Source: Daphnia pulex (Eukaryota; Arthropoda; Branchiopoda; Diplostraca; Daphniidae). Taken from it: a stretch of 64,000 nucleotides of DNA. The stretch spans positions 4,340,001 through 4,404,000 of the forward strand of contig NC_060017.1 in NCBI RefSeq assembly GCF_021134715.1, written 5' to 3'. Made by a program: the position numbers and the translations under genes. Of this stretch, positions 33,901 through 45,900 are shown in pieces (the stretch's first letter is position 1; each line of letters begins with the position of its first letter). A model generated the notes under the pieces. That model had not been told where the DNA came from and did no database searches. It worked only from the letters and a program-made list of their open reading frames with translations.

Positions 33901-36900
33901 TCCTTGAAGAGTTGTAGCTCGCGTATGTACCTCGTCAGATTTCGCCCTGATGATTTCTTTATAAGATCTATGCGCGCATTATCGGGTGATTGAGTGCCGA
34001 GGAGAACCCGCCCGCCCGCGGGACGGACGACCTTCATGGTCGCTAGCTCAAGCGTGAACGTGCGCCGTGTGTCAGCTCTCCGTCAAAAAACGACGGTAAG
34101 AAAAAAGATAAGAAAAAGAAAAAAAGATTCCGGCAGGATGATGATGGCGGGTTCCGTTGCCGTCACTCGAAAATCGTCCTCTAATCGTCGCCTCGTGTAG
34201 ATTTAGACGTGAGACCGCTGAGGTGTGAATTCCGGGGGTGCCTATTATTTTTTCCCACTCGTTTATGACGGATGAAACGAAGCGGAAATCATTTTGTTCC
34301 ATCGTCTCTCTCTCTCTCTCTCTCTCTTATTATTATTCAACAGGGAACGCCCTGCCGTTTCGTTTCTCTCTTTATGATATCATTTTATTTCGTACGTTCT
34401 TATTTTTTTTTCATTTGTGAATTGTTTTGTTGTCTTTTTTTTTTGGTGGGGGACCCTCTCCTATTTCGGATACTTGTGTCGCCCATTATTTAAACGTCCT
34501 TGTCCCGACACTCGTTCCTGTTTTTTAGAGCTCGTCCTTATCGACTCCACCCCGTAGAAATCTTGTCCCGACCGGACGGACGGGTGAGAGAAATGTTGAG
34601 ATAGGAAGGAAAAAAAAGGGATTGATGTGGCACACGGATTGAGTTGTGTGTGTGGTCTGCATTTTGAGTTGTACGTTTCTAATTTTCCAGAATGAAATCC
34701 TAATTAAAAACGATCGCCGGTTTTTATTTTTATAAATTTGAATAAGTGAAACGATCCTGTTTTCGCAGGGAAACGTTTTCAGACGACATTTATTCAGGAA
34801 TTTGAGCAAATTTCCTCCTAATTGAAAAAATAACAAATAACATTTAAAGAAACAAACTAAAATAAAAAAAATGCGATTAATCGACTTTGAAAATAAAAAT
34901 AAAAATAAAAAAAGGAAAAACTCGCCAAGATTTTCCGACACACTGCTTTTGATTCTCACATTTCACACACGGAAGAATCCGGGTCTAGATTTCGTTTCAT
35001 GGATTCCGTCTGTGTTTTTTTTCTTCTTTTTCTTATTTTCTGACTTCTTTTTGGCTGTGTGACTTTGACTTGGCTATGGCGCCATGGCTAGATAGACCCC
35101 TCCCTTCCACTCCCACGCTGCTTTGGCTCTTCTCTCCATTCACCACCACCACCACCACCGAAATGACACCCGCAACATCGGCTTTTGTTTCACACTCCAT
35201 GTCTCTCCGAGGGTTGGAAATGCCTTTTTTTTTATTATTTGTTGTCAAGATGTGCTGCGCACAGAACCGAAAAAAATATCAAGTCGAAAAGGGAAACTTA
35301 ACGCACACCAGCAGCTGATGACGTTTCATTCCGGAAAGAGGGTGTAGAGTCTAGCTTCCGTATCTAGTCAAATTACTTGTGCTCTGTGTGTGTATCCACC
35401 AGCAACTCGAAAAAAGCCAACAGCCAACTCCCCCTCATCATGTTTTTATAAGAGAATTTGTTGGTTTTTTGTTTCTAGTTTCTCCCCCAAACTTGTTTTT
35501 TTTTTCAAAGAAATTTTGTTGTTTTTATTTAGGAAATTTAGGAAAAAGGCGCTCAGCGTATGGCCTTTTTTGGGTTGACACATTTTTTTAAGTTAGTTTT
35601 TCCCTCTGGCCTGAAGTAATAGAAGGGCCAGGCCGGGGCCGTGGCCGGGTTGGGGTGGTCGGCCGGTCCATATGGAAACGCCAGCAGAGAAAAAGTAGTT
35701 TTTAGATTCTTCCTAGTATTTTATTTTATTTTTTACCGACCGCGACCACCTGCTTCCGTTTTGCCCCAAAGGGAATGAGAGAGGAACTCTCTAACTAGCA
35801 GATTAATAAATAGTCGATGAATAGCCCCCGTGGTAGGTGGGTAGATTATTGTCCTATTGGAAGGGAGAGCTGGAAAATGAGAGAGAGAAAGAGAGAAAAG
35901 GGGTTCTCACGATCACGCTGGCGTCGTTATGTGAAATACACCGAACAGAACAGAACAACAACATCACAAAAAGAAAAAGAGAAATAATGATCGTCGTAAT
36001 CATACGCTGGGCTTCGGCTCGTCATCAGCCAGCTTTTTTTTTTCTTTTTATATATTTTATGTGTGTTTATATGTAAGAGGAACAACACAAACAGTGAAGC
36101 ACGGGAGAGAGCACACACACACAAGCGATAATTATGACTGCCAGAAAATCGTCTGAAAAAAGAAGGGGAGGGCGGTTGTGTTTCCATCATTATAAACTCG
36201 ACGCTCATTGTTCCCCTTTTGTCAACGGCCAAGCGACACGTCAATTCATCATTATATAATATTATGATGATGATTATTATAGAGTCTCCTCTCGCTCACA
36301 TACAGCCCCTGCCAGCAGCTTCTTCATGGGCTCGTTGGGGCGGTTGTAATTTTGTGATATCATATTCGTTTCGTTGGTTTTTCCGTTTTTCGCCTGTTTG
36401 ATATTCATTTTTGTCCGTTTTCTTTTTTCTTTTTTTCATAAATTTTTTCGGGGGGAATTTCCATCGCCCAACAGATCTGACGCCAGCCGAACAACAGCTG
36501 CTCGTCGAGATCCGACGCCGGAAAACGGAACTGCTGAACGAAATACAGGTATTTTATAATCCTTTCTTTCATTTACTGGGTAGTTTAGTCATTTGCATAT
36601 CTCTTTTGAATTGGAATTCGAAGCTATTTGGTTTGAAAATAAAAGAAAAAGCCGGAAATCTTTCGAGCTTAGCGGTAGGTTTTTGAAAAGAAATAAAATG
36701 GAATAAAAATGGAAAATGAAATGGATTAAACAAAAAAGTTGGAAGGGGGGAAATGAAATGCCATGCTTTAGTTAATTTTATGCTCGGCAATTTTTTCCCT
36801 TCTTTTCTTATTATATTGGACTTGGTGTGAAGTGTTGAGTATGTTGAGGTTCCCATTATACGCTACGGCGGCGGCGGCGGCGTGGGAATCGTGTGCATTA

Positions 36901-39900
36901 ATGATCGTTTAAACTAAGATCTTTTTCGTCGGCTTTTCATAGTCGCATAATGGTTGATTTCCATAATAATAGTAGTAGTGGTAGTTGTAGGTAGTTAAAA
37001 AAAGAAAAAAAGGGAAGAAGAAGAAGAACAACCCCCCGCACCCTCAACCCCCCCCCCATTCTTTTCTTCTCCTTTTTTTTCTCTCCCAATTCCTTTCATC
37101 TATTTTCTCTCCCCTCGGTTGTCCATTATGCAAGAATGCGACCCACCACAATCCACAAAAGGAATTTTTTCTCCTTCCTCTACTTTTCCAGCTTCTTCCT
37201 CAATCTTCGAATTTCAAATTCTTTTTCAACTTGACATTTTTCCGGAGGGTGCGCTGAATTCGTTCGTTATCTTATCGCTAGATGGCTTCGCGATCGAGGG
37301 GTTTCGCAGTCGACCGCTAGATGGCGTGGATGGCTTCGAATGTCCATTTATTATTTCACACTTGCCCAAATATTTTTTTTCCGGTCGATTTTTCTCGGGC
37401 GATAGCGCTGGACCCGCGGTTCCGTGAAATCGGAGACGTTGCGTTTCCTCTTGGTCGCCGACGGACTGGCTGTCATAAAAATCCGAGAAAACTATAAATA
37501 ATAAAATCAAAGCGTGATGCCCGAGGATGTGAAAAAAGAGTGTGAATACAGCCGAGAAACAAAAATGTATACAACACACACAAGACACGCGCACACGTAT
37601 ACAGCCATGGGTGCTGGGCGTTGGAGCTTTAAGAATTTCCTTTTTCTCTTTCTTTCTCCCCGAGTCAAATAGTTGAGGAAGTCTTTGAAAATGAAAAAGA
37701 AATAGGAAACGGAAACCTTAAATAGAGAAGAAGAAGAAGAAGAAAAAAATAAATGTAGAGAGAAAAGGAAATCTTTTTTGGGATCGACTGAACGAAACAA
37801 AATAACGAACGGACTCGGGGGTAAAAGTCGGAAGACCGCTTAATGGATTTTTGATGCTCGCCCTTCCATCCCACACACACACACACACTGTGGGTGTCTT
37901 TTCTATTTGTGACTCCGACGACTCCGACTTGTGTGTGTGTTTTTGTCAACGTCGTGGAAATGGTCATATCCGCTTTTTAAGTCGTTCCCATCTCTCCCAT
38001 ATTAAAAGGAAGAAGAAAAAAGAAAGAAACTAGGGAAGAAGAAGAAGAAGAAGAAGATCCCATATATTATTATTAAGTTCCCTTAAGCGTGCAAACACGG
38101 GACCCCTAGTCCGTTAGGAGTCACAAAAGCAGACACAAACAAGGCACACGTCGGTTCTAATCTTATCACCGGGGCGACCTCATCCGCGCTCAGTCGGATG
38201 AACGAACAACAACCAAACAAACAAACAAACAAACCCAACTCTCCCTCTTGATACCCCTCTACCCCAGCCCCGCTCTTCCAAGTGGTGAACCAATAAAATT
38301 GAATGAAAATAATTAATCCGGCTAGGAGATTTAAATCTATTTTGGTTTTTCAGATTTAGAAAAAACTTTTATTTATTTTTGTATTTTGATTTTTTTTACA
38401 GTTAACCGAGTCGAGATTATTTGAGTGTAAATAGAAAAGTTGAAAGAAACGACCCTTTATTTGCTTTACAAAAACCACCCACCGTTATTTCGTTTTTTTC
38501 CCAGTTTCGCCCCTTTTCTTTTTCTGTGTTCTGGGAAACTAAAACAATTAAAGAACAATACAGTTGCTTATACATATATACGTGCACACAGCACTGAGTC
38601 TAGAGTGCCATTGGGGGATACATATAGTCAAAGGACAAGAACAACTCGAGAGACAGTCAAGTGGATGGCTCTTTCCATCTCTTTTAAGCTTTTTATTTCT
38701 GTTTTTAAAAAGAAAATGTTTCGATTCCAAGTGGGGATGGCTAGCGCATATTTCGTGCGTACGTACTTGAAGGGGGGAAGGAAGAACAACTTTGGTGTGC
38801 AGATCTATTCCTTTTAATGATTCTTCTAGTGTTGCTAGCCCTTGACCGTACCAGGACCAGCGAGAGAGAGAGGGAAAACCTTTTGGGAATTTCAGTAACT
38901 TTTCCTATGAAAATTCCAGACAACTTTATCATCGCCAACGGACCCCAATGACTAGCGCACGGAGTCAAGACGATTGCCCGTCGTTTAAATTTGCTATTCT
39001 TTCGCAAAAACGGAAAAATTCCAAAGTCAAATTTTAATAGATGCGTGTTGGCGGAATTCATCATCATCGCATTTCAAACGAAAAAACCATTGCCTCAGAG
39101 ATCTTTAGCTGCCCACCACGCAAACAACCACAGCACTGGCGCTTATATGTCTAGTGTCGTCATATATTTGTGCTGTCTGGAGGACTCCGCCTACTCAAAT
39201 CCACTCAGTCCAGCAGTCCAGCAGCAGCAGCATTCTCTTTTTTCTCGGCGAAATTTATATTCCATCTCTGCGGAGATGACAAGGTCTTTCATGGCAATCC
39301 TTTTCCAGCTCCTCCCCTTTCATTTTCTGCTCTGACAGGTCGGGCGACTCTCTTTGGAAAAAGACAGAACGAAAGCCCCACCACAGCCGTTTAGTTTTTG
39401 TGTGCCTACCTATTCCTTATTCAATATCCCATCTATATGTTACGACTTTTGCTTGGTTGTAAAATCAGAAAAATACGAAGAAAAACAAATTCCAGGCGTT
39501 TGATCGTTATTCAAAATGAAGTGTTATTCTTGTCCTTCGGTGGTGGAGACCCTTGACAAATGAAGCGAACGAAAAGGAACGTGAACCAAAGGCAAGAAAA
39601 CTAGTCACGGCTGCTGTTGCTGCGCCTTTTTTTCTCCACCACCATCACCATCCACTCGGTTTCTAATTCTGTCAAACTGCAGACGACGCCACGTCTATTT
39701 TCTCTCCTCTGCCGCGCTAAACCGTTTGGCTTCTTCTCATTTTTCTTTTTCCTTCCATTTTTTTTTTGTCAATTTTTGAAGAATTTCGGTCGGAATTTAA
39801 AAATAAAAATGTGAGACAAGAATTTTTTGGCATAAGAAATTAGCCTTGATTGAGAGAGGCGACCGAAATATGGGAGGTCTAATAGAATGACACACGCCAG

Positions 39901-42900
39901 TGGTGGTGGTGGTGGGGGCCAGTAGAGATTAGGGCGACGCCATCCGATCGAGAGATTTCTCGTTCACCATTTCGGACTCTGAATCCTTTTTTTTTTTATT
40001 TTTCTAATTGGGTCGGCGACGACGTATTTTATAACTATCGGCGACAAGAAAAAACAAACTTTGGTCCACGATGGGGTAGGGCTGACAAGTTGCCGCTATC
40101 ACGCGGGAAACGCGTCCCGAAAATAAAATAGAATAAAAACAGCTCGTGCTAGATTTTTTGAGAATTTGATTTTTTTTTTAAATTTTTCTTTCTAATTTGT
40201 TTAATTCTTCCCATTATTTAGCAACACCTCATCTCTCTACATCTCCTCCTCCTACCACCCACACACAAAAGTTTGTTTGTCTCGGTTGTTTCTTCACTGT
40301 GTTTCGAGTAGATTAAAAACGAAAGAAAGAAAACGGGAGGAAACGAGAAAATAAGGAATAACGAAAAAAACAAAAGGATTGCATCACTGCGTGAGCAGAA
40401 TAATATCACGCAGCTAGCCCCAACTTCGGGTCGACTCTATCCCCCCCCCCCCCTGGGCGTTTTTTTGTTGTGCATAGTAGTAGTAGAGAGGTCCTGGGAA
40501 AACCGGTCGCACGCAACTTGCTTGCTGCTCTTTTCTCCGTGCTGTGCTTCTTTTGTCTTGCGCGCACGGGAATAACATCTCCCAGGCAAGAAATAAATAG
40601 ACCCGTCTTGAATTCTCTCCTTTGGGTTCCTAACACACACAGTCTTCGTCGTATCTTAGGTATTTTCTTCTTCTTCTTCTTCTTTGCAGGGGCAGTTATG
40701 TGGGCCCCCCTCCCGGTCTATGGCCGACTTGAATAATGAGCGAATCAAAAAGAAAACTGGCGGCGCAGGTTACTATACCCAAACTTTTTTTATTTTAAAA
40801 AAGAAAAGAAAAAAGAAGATGGTCGTCGAAGTAAATAGACATTTGTGTGTGTGCCATATAGAGGGGACACACACACACACACAGACAAGGGCCTCTTGAA
40901 AAAAGAGAGCACCGTGATTCACGGCCCGACCTTTTTTTTGTTATTTTATTTTTATTTTTCAAAAGAGGAGAGAAGAAACAAACGTCGCATTCGCAGATGC
41001 CCAGTCACGAGAAATATTTTTTTTATTATTTCATTTTGGCGCTTGGGTGCCACGGTTCAAAAATTTTCATCTCCCTTTCACGACCGCAACAGAGAGAGAG
41101 AAAAAAAAAGGCACAGGACCGTGACGTCATGAAGATAGCCCGACATGGTGCAACGCCCACACGGCCCCGCTCGCCAAGTGAAAAAATGGGCGGAGACTTT
41201 TTGATATTTCTCCTCTCCTCGTCACAAGTTTCCCCTTTAGGGGAGAGCTGCTGCTGCCGCTGCTGCTGCTGTGGTGCCCTTTAGAGAGAGAGAGAGCAGC
41301 CCCATGTATATTTTCCTAACCTACACAGTCGACTCCCGTATCAGCTGACTTGACTGGGCTAGAGTGTGTGTGGCTGGTAGTAGTAGGAGATGTTGTTGGT
41401 TGGGGGGGAATTGCGAGTCAGTCAGTCAACAGAGCCAAGAGTGTGAGGTGCGTGCGCTCTTGCGCTCTCCATTTTCTTCCAGCCCGCTCGACGTGTATGT
41501 GTGTGTCTATGTGACTCAGTGTGTGTGCGTGCCTGTGTGTGTGTGTTGGTTGGTTGGTTATCGCTTCCGTCGTTGTTGCTGTTGTGTGTACATGTCGATT
41601 AGCTTCGCCATGACGATGACATCACCCGTCGAGTTGGCCGGCAAGTCGGGATGGTTCGGCTCTTTACGGCGCAATCGACTCCCAACTACTCCGGACAAGT
41701 TGACAAAGTCGAATACCATCGACAAAAATGGAACTCTGACGAATATGACGGGCGCTAAATCCTTGTCCAGCTTGCACAAACTCAGTGTCAACCATCATTC
41801 CACCACGGTGTTGAACGAGCGGCTGGACGTGTCGTCGTCGTCGCCCAGGTCCAAGCCGAGGTGGCGGCTGGTCACAATCGAGGGGGCGGAAACTCAAAAA
41901 AGTTAAAAAAAATTACCCGAAAAGTAAAAGGTAAATCGCCAAAAGAAATTTGTTGGCGCGAAATGACAAAACATCAGATAGGGAAGAAAAATGGGGAAAA
42001 AAGTTAAAAAACAAGGAAAAGAGCAAATTTTTCTGTTTTTGATTACAAAAAGAAAAAAAAATTACCCGAAAAGTAAAAGGTAAAGCGCCAAAAGAAATTT
42101 GTTGGCGCGAAATGACAAAACATCAGATAGGGAAGAAAAATGGGGAAAAAAGTTAAAAAAACAAGGAAAAGAGCAAATTTTTCTCTTTTTGCTGACAAAA
42201 AGAGAAAAAACCAGACATTTCGGTTAAAAAACCTTTTTTTTCAGGGGGAAAACTACAAACTTATCAATGCTTAAGGGTATTTCGATTAACGCGACACCTA
42301 GAACAATTCGTCGCAGTTCATTAGTCACATCGCTACTTTCGAGTACCGATGGTTGTAATCATGGATGAAAGTGAAACAAAGTGCGTTTTTAAGTTGTTAG
42401 AAAGCTATGATGTAATTCTAGCCCCTCGACTGATTGCCTTGCTAAAAGAAGTTGATGTGAGTAATCTTAGAACTCTAAGTAAACTGGATTCGCCAGAAAG
42501 AAGAGCTAGCCTCGAAGAGGCCATTCGCGAAAGTGTTAGTGATCCCATGCGCTTTAAAACTCATGAAGAAAAGTTAGTTGTTCTGGGTGAGAAATTTGCG
42601 AGTGACCCATCAAAATTTAAATTCTCTTTTGGGGAGAAAATTACGCTAGAAGAAGTGGTAACGATGTCAAAACGTATTTTACAAGAGTACTCAAAACAGT
42701 ACACCTTTTCTCGTTCGACGTTAAAGCGGAAGAGCTCAGTCCGTCATGATGCACCGATTCAAAAGAAATCTCGCCCTGAAGTCGAGCCTGAAGTTGTGCT
42801 ATCAAATGTTTCCGGTGGCCCATCAACGGCTGCATCGGCTGCTGAAGATGAATCAGCCGTACCAGCACCGCTGATCAGGAAAGGGAGAACCCTTCACGAA

Positions 42901-45900
42901 TACGTCATGAAGTGGTTTCAAACCACAAAGATGTTGGTTGAAAAGCAAATTGCTTATCTTCCAACTGATTGTAAAATTATAGCTGAAAGCAGCTCAATAA
43001 AGTGTTTGAAGTGCGACGTAATACTTAAAACCGGTGTAGACGAATACGGCGGCTGGAAGATAAGTCACTTCGTAAGTCATCATCTTCCAAGGTTCCACAA
43101 AATCGCTCCTGAGCCGCAGGAAACAAACTCACATGAGCCTGTCGCGGATCCAACGCGTGTCCTCAACACGGTACCTTGCACGGTACCAGCACCTATTGTT
43201 GAGTATAAAAGATAAACAAACTGGACAGTGCGGCAACGCAGGATAGCCAGGAAAGAAGAGAGGGGGAGAAGGACCTACCCAGACAAAGGAATAAGAGAGG
43301 GGGACTCAGTGCTGTTGACGATTGTGGCTAGGCGAGTAGCAATACAAAGCGTTCTTTGCAGCAAACAGGTTCACGTGTTAATTTCTATATCAACAGGTTA
43401 TGGGCCCAGCTGTACGCACAGCTAACAGCTACTCTGTCTGAACAATTATTTTTTTTTGTGTGTGTCCCCGGCTAACTGTTCCCAAGAAATTAGAAATTCT
43501 TTTCTGGAGTGATGGAGAAAGATGGCCGCCGCCATGTTGTATGGTGTCTGAATGGGAAAAACTACGCGTCTTGGAAATTTGGAATGAAGCTGGCGTTACA
43601 AAGTGTTGAGCTTTGGGAAGTCGTGAACGGGACTCAACGGCAACCTGCTGAAGTAAGTTTATTGATGATTTATTGTTTTCTTTATGTGTGTGATCCGTGC
43701 CTGACAACAACGCGATATGAGATGCCTATCTGTGGCGTGGTACCAACTATTAAATTGACAAACTTAGATCCCGGCGTGAGTGCTTAATCTCTGCCACTTG
43801 ATTTTGTTTTTTGTGTGTTTGTGTTTGCTGGACATTTCTCTTTTTTGTGTTTCTTTCTCAATCTGTTTGGTCACTCTGGCTAAATTCCATCATATGATGG
43901 TGGACAAGTGTGTGCTAGAGTTGCAAGCATCTAGGAGACAGCTGAGTGTTTTTCCACATCGAGATGATGTGAGGGAGATTCCACATTGAGATAATGTGAG
44001 AGGTATTCCACATCGAGATGATGTGAGGGAGATTCCACATTGAGATAATGTGAGAGGTATTCCACATCGAGATGATGTGAGGGAGATTCCACATTGAGAT
44101 AATGTGAGGCTGCCATGGATATCACAAACCTAACCATCTTCTCGTTTTGTTACCACAATCAGAGACGCAATGCTGACCAGGTGATTGAAAATGCAGCTGA
44201 TATAACCAACTGGAACAAGAGAAATACCACGGCAATGCAGAACATATTTGGCGCCATCAAAGAAGACCAATCAAGGATCCTGATGTCTTGTAGCACAGCC
44301 CAAGAGATGTGGATGAAATTGGAGACTGAGTATGAAGAAGATGCCGCAGACAATGCACCTCTATTGTGGACAAAGTTCTATGGATGCACATTTCGACCAA
44401 GCCAAAGTGTATCAAGCTTCCTGACTGAGTTGGAACAGATAGCATTCCGTCTGAAGAGCCTCAACATAGCTATTGATGATAATCAAATAATGGCAAAGAT
44501 ACTCATGTCGCTTCCTCCAGAGTTCCGTGTTTTTGCCTTTGCATGGGACAGCACGCCTGTTGCAGAGAAAACTCTCAAGAAACTGACTACTCGCCTTATA
44601 GCATTGGACAAGAGCCTGCGCAACGACGAAGAAGCAAAATCGACATCTGATACTGCCTATCTCAGTAAGCCGAACAGAGATGAATCACAGCACAAAGAGC
44701 AAGCACTTCCTGCCCAGTACGGTCAGAACAAAGGAAAAAGCCACCCTTCCAGTCAACATGCTGGTATACCGAGAACATGCTGGGAGTGCAACTCCACTAC
44801 GCATGTTAGAGCTCAATGCCGTCAATACAAACGCCGGCGTGAGAGAGAAGGAGAAGAAGCGGACAGAAAAAGGAAGCGTTACGATCGACATGACAGAAGA
44901 GATGATAAACTATGTAAGCTCCCAGGAGCAACTGGCCGATGCACTCACGAAACCCCTGGCTGCTCCACGCTTCAAGTATCTCCGTGACAAGATTGGCGTT
45001 CGGGGTGTAGGGGAGGTGTAACTGAAGAGTTAAAGGAGGCTGATATTTCTTTTCTTATTATTTGTCTTGTGACACTGAACCTAGTATTTATGTCTGATTC
45101 AAATATGCTGTGTATTCTGTGCTCATGTTTATTTTTGGGGGTCCAGTTTGAGGGGAGGTGTTGAGTATAAAAGATAAACAAACTGGACAGTGCGGCAACG
45201 CAGGATAGCCAGGAAAGAAGAGAGGGGGAGAAGGACCTACCCAGACAAAGGAATAAGAGAGGGGGACTCAGTGCTGTTGACGATTGTGGCTAGGCGAGTA
45301 GCAATACAAAGCGTTCTTTGCAGCAAACAGGTTCACGTGTTAATTTCTATATCAACACCTATTACCAATAACGAGGCAACCACTGCCAACTTGATCAATC
45401 AAAATTTTTGAATGCCGGGAACGAAAATGCAGCTCTCGTTCCCGGCTTTGTTAAACCGACGTTGTTAAAGTGGCTGTACAAACAATTGTTGTTGAATAAA
45501 AATAAGAGAGCTAGAGGACGACGCTTCACAAATGAAGCACTTATTCGCTTTTGTGTGAACTTCTATTGTATGGCCGGTAAAAATTCGTATGAAGTTCTGT
45601 GTGCAAATTTTCACGGCGCCGTCCCTGGTCTGCGTACAGTCAAATCGAAGCTCTCTCGGTACGATAGATCCGTCCCGGAAGGTGTAGTGAACGTCAAATA
45701 TTTAAAGGATTTCCTCATTCAAAACAATTTACCTCTCATCGTGTCTATTAGTGAAGACTGTACCGCTATTGTGTCACAGAGAAATTATGACAGCGCTTCT
45801 AATTCCGTGATGGGTGTCAGTCTACCAATGGAAGCAAACGGACTAAGAAATCACAGACGCGCGGTAGTCACAGATATAAAATCAATTGTCGACGTGTTTG

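Larger units (their letters stand above)
31005..36474. other. Large first intron of cytohesin, simple-sequence rich
   Basis: Dominated by CT/GA, T and A runs and short triplet repeats, with dense GAGAG blocks (for example 31449-31460 and 33400-33411) that could recruit GAGA-type factors. Two TATA boxes with downstream in-phase mini-exons lie at 32.8 and 33.2 kb. No other gene recognised; open frames here are low-complexity. Confidence 0.5.
36549..41591. other. Cytohesin intron 2, left part
   Basis: Simple-sequence-rich intronic DNA: CT/GA tracts, (CA)n near 37873-37888, (GAA)n near 38035-38056 and poly-C near 40441-40453. Many short open frames reflect low complexity and are not genes. A cluster of CTCF-like sites lies at 37.27-37.33 kb. 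Confidence 0.5.
43197..45357 (+). mobile_element. Copia-type LTR retrotransposon, internally deleted
   Basis: A 2,161-bp element with two identical 199-bp LTRs that begin TGTTGA and end TCAACA. A 5-bp target duplication CCTAT lies at 43192-43196 and 45358-45362. Directly after the 5' LTR comes GGTTATGGGCCCAG, the primer site complementary to an internal part of initiator tRNA-Met used by Copia elements. A purine-rich tract (GAGGGGAGG) precedes the 3' LTR. Coding capacity is limited to gag and a scrap of RNase H; protease, integrase and reverse transcriptase are absent. It is non-autonomous and, with identical LTRs, young. Confidence 0.95.

Noticed and set aside
30286-40900. Numerous 60-140 codon frames within the cytohesin introns
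   Set aside because: Composed of Phe/Leu/Ser or Lys/Glu/Arg runs from CT/GA simple sequence, without domains or splice partners.
43228-43425. Identical 56-residue frames at both LTRs
   Set aside because: They lie within LTR sequence and reflect the repeat, not a gene.
43952-44109. Regular repeats resembling a CRISPR array
   Set aside because: Units are contiguous 27-mers without unique spacers, inside a eukaryotic LTR element; they form a minisatellite.
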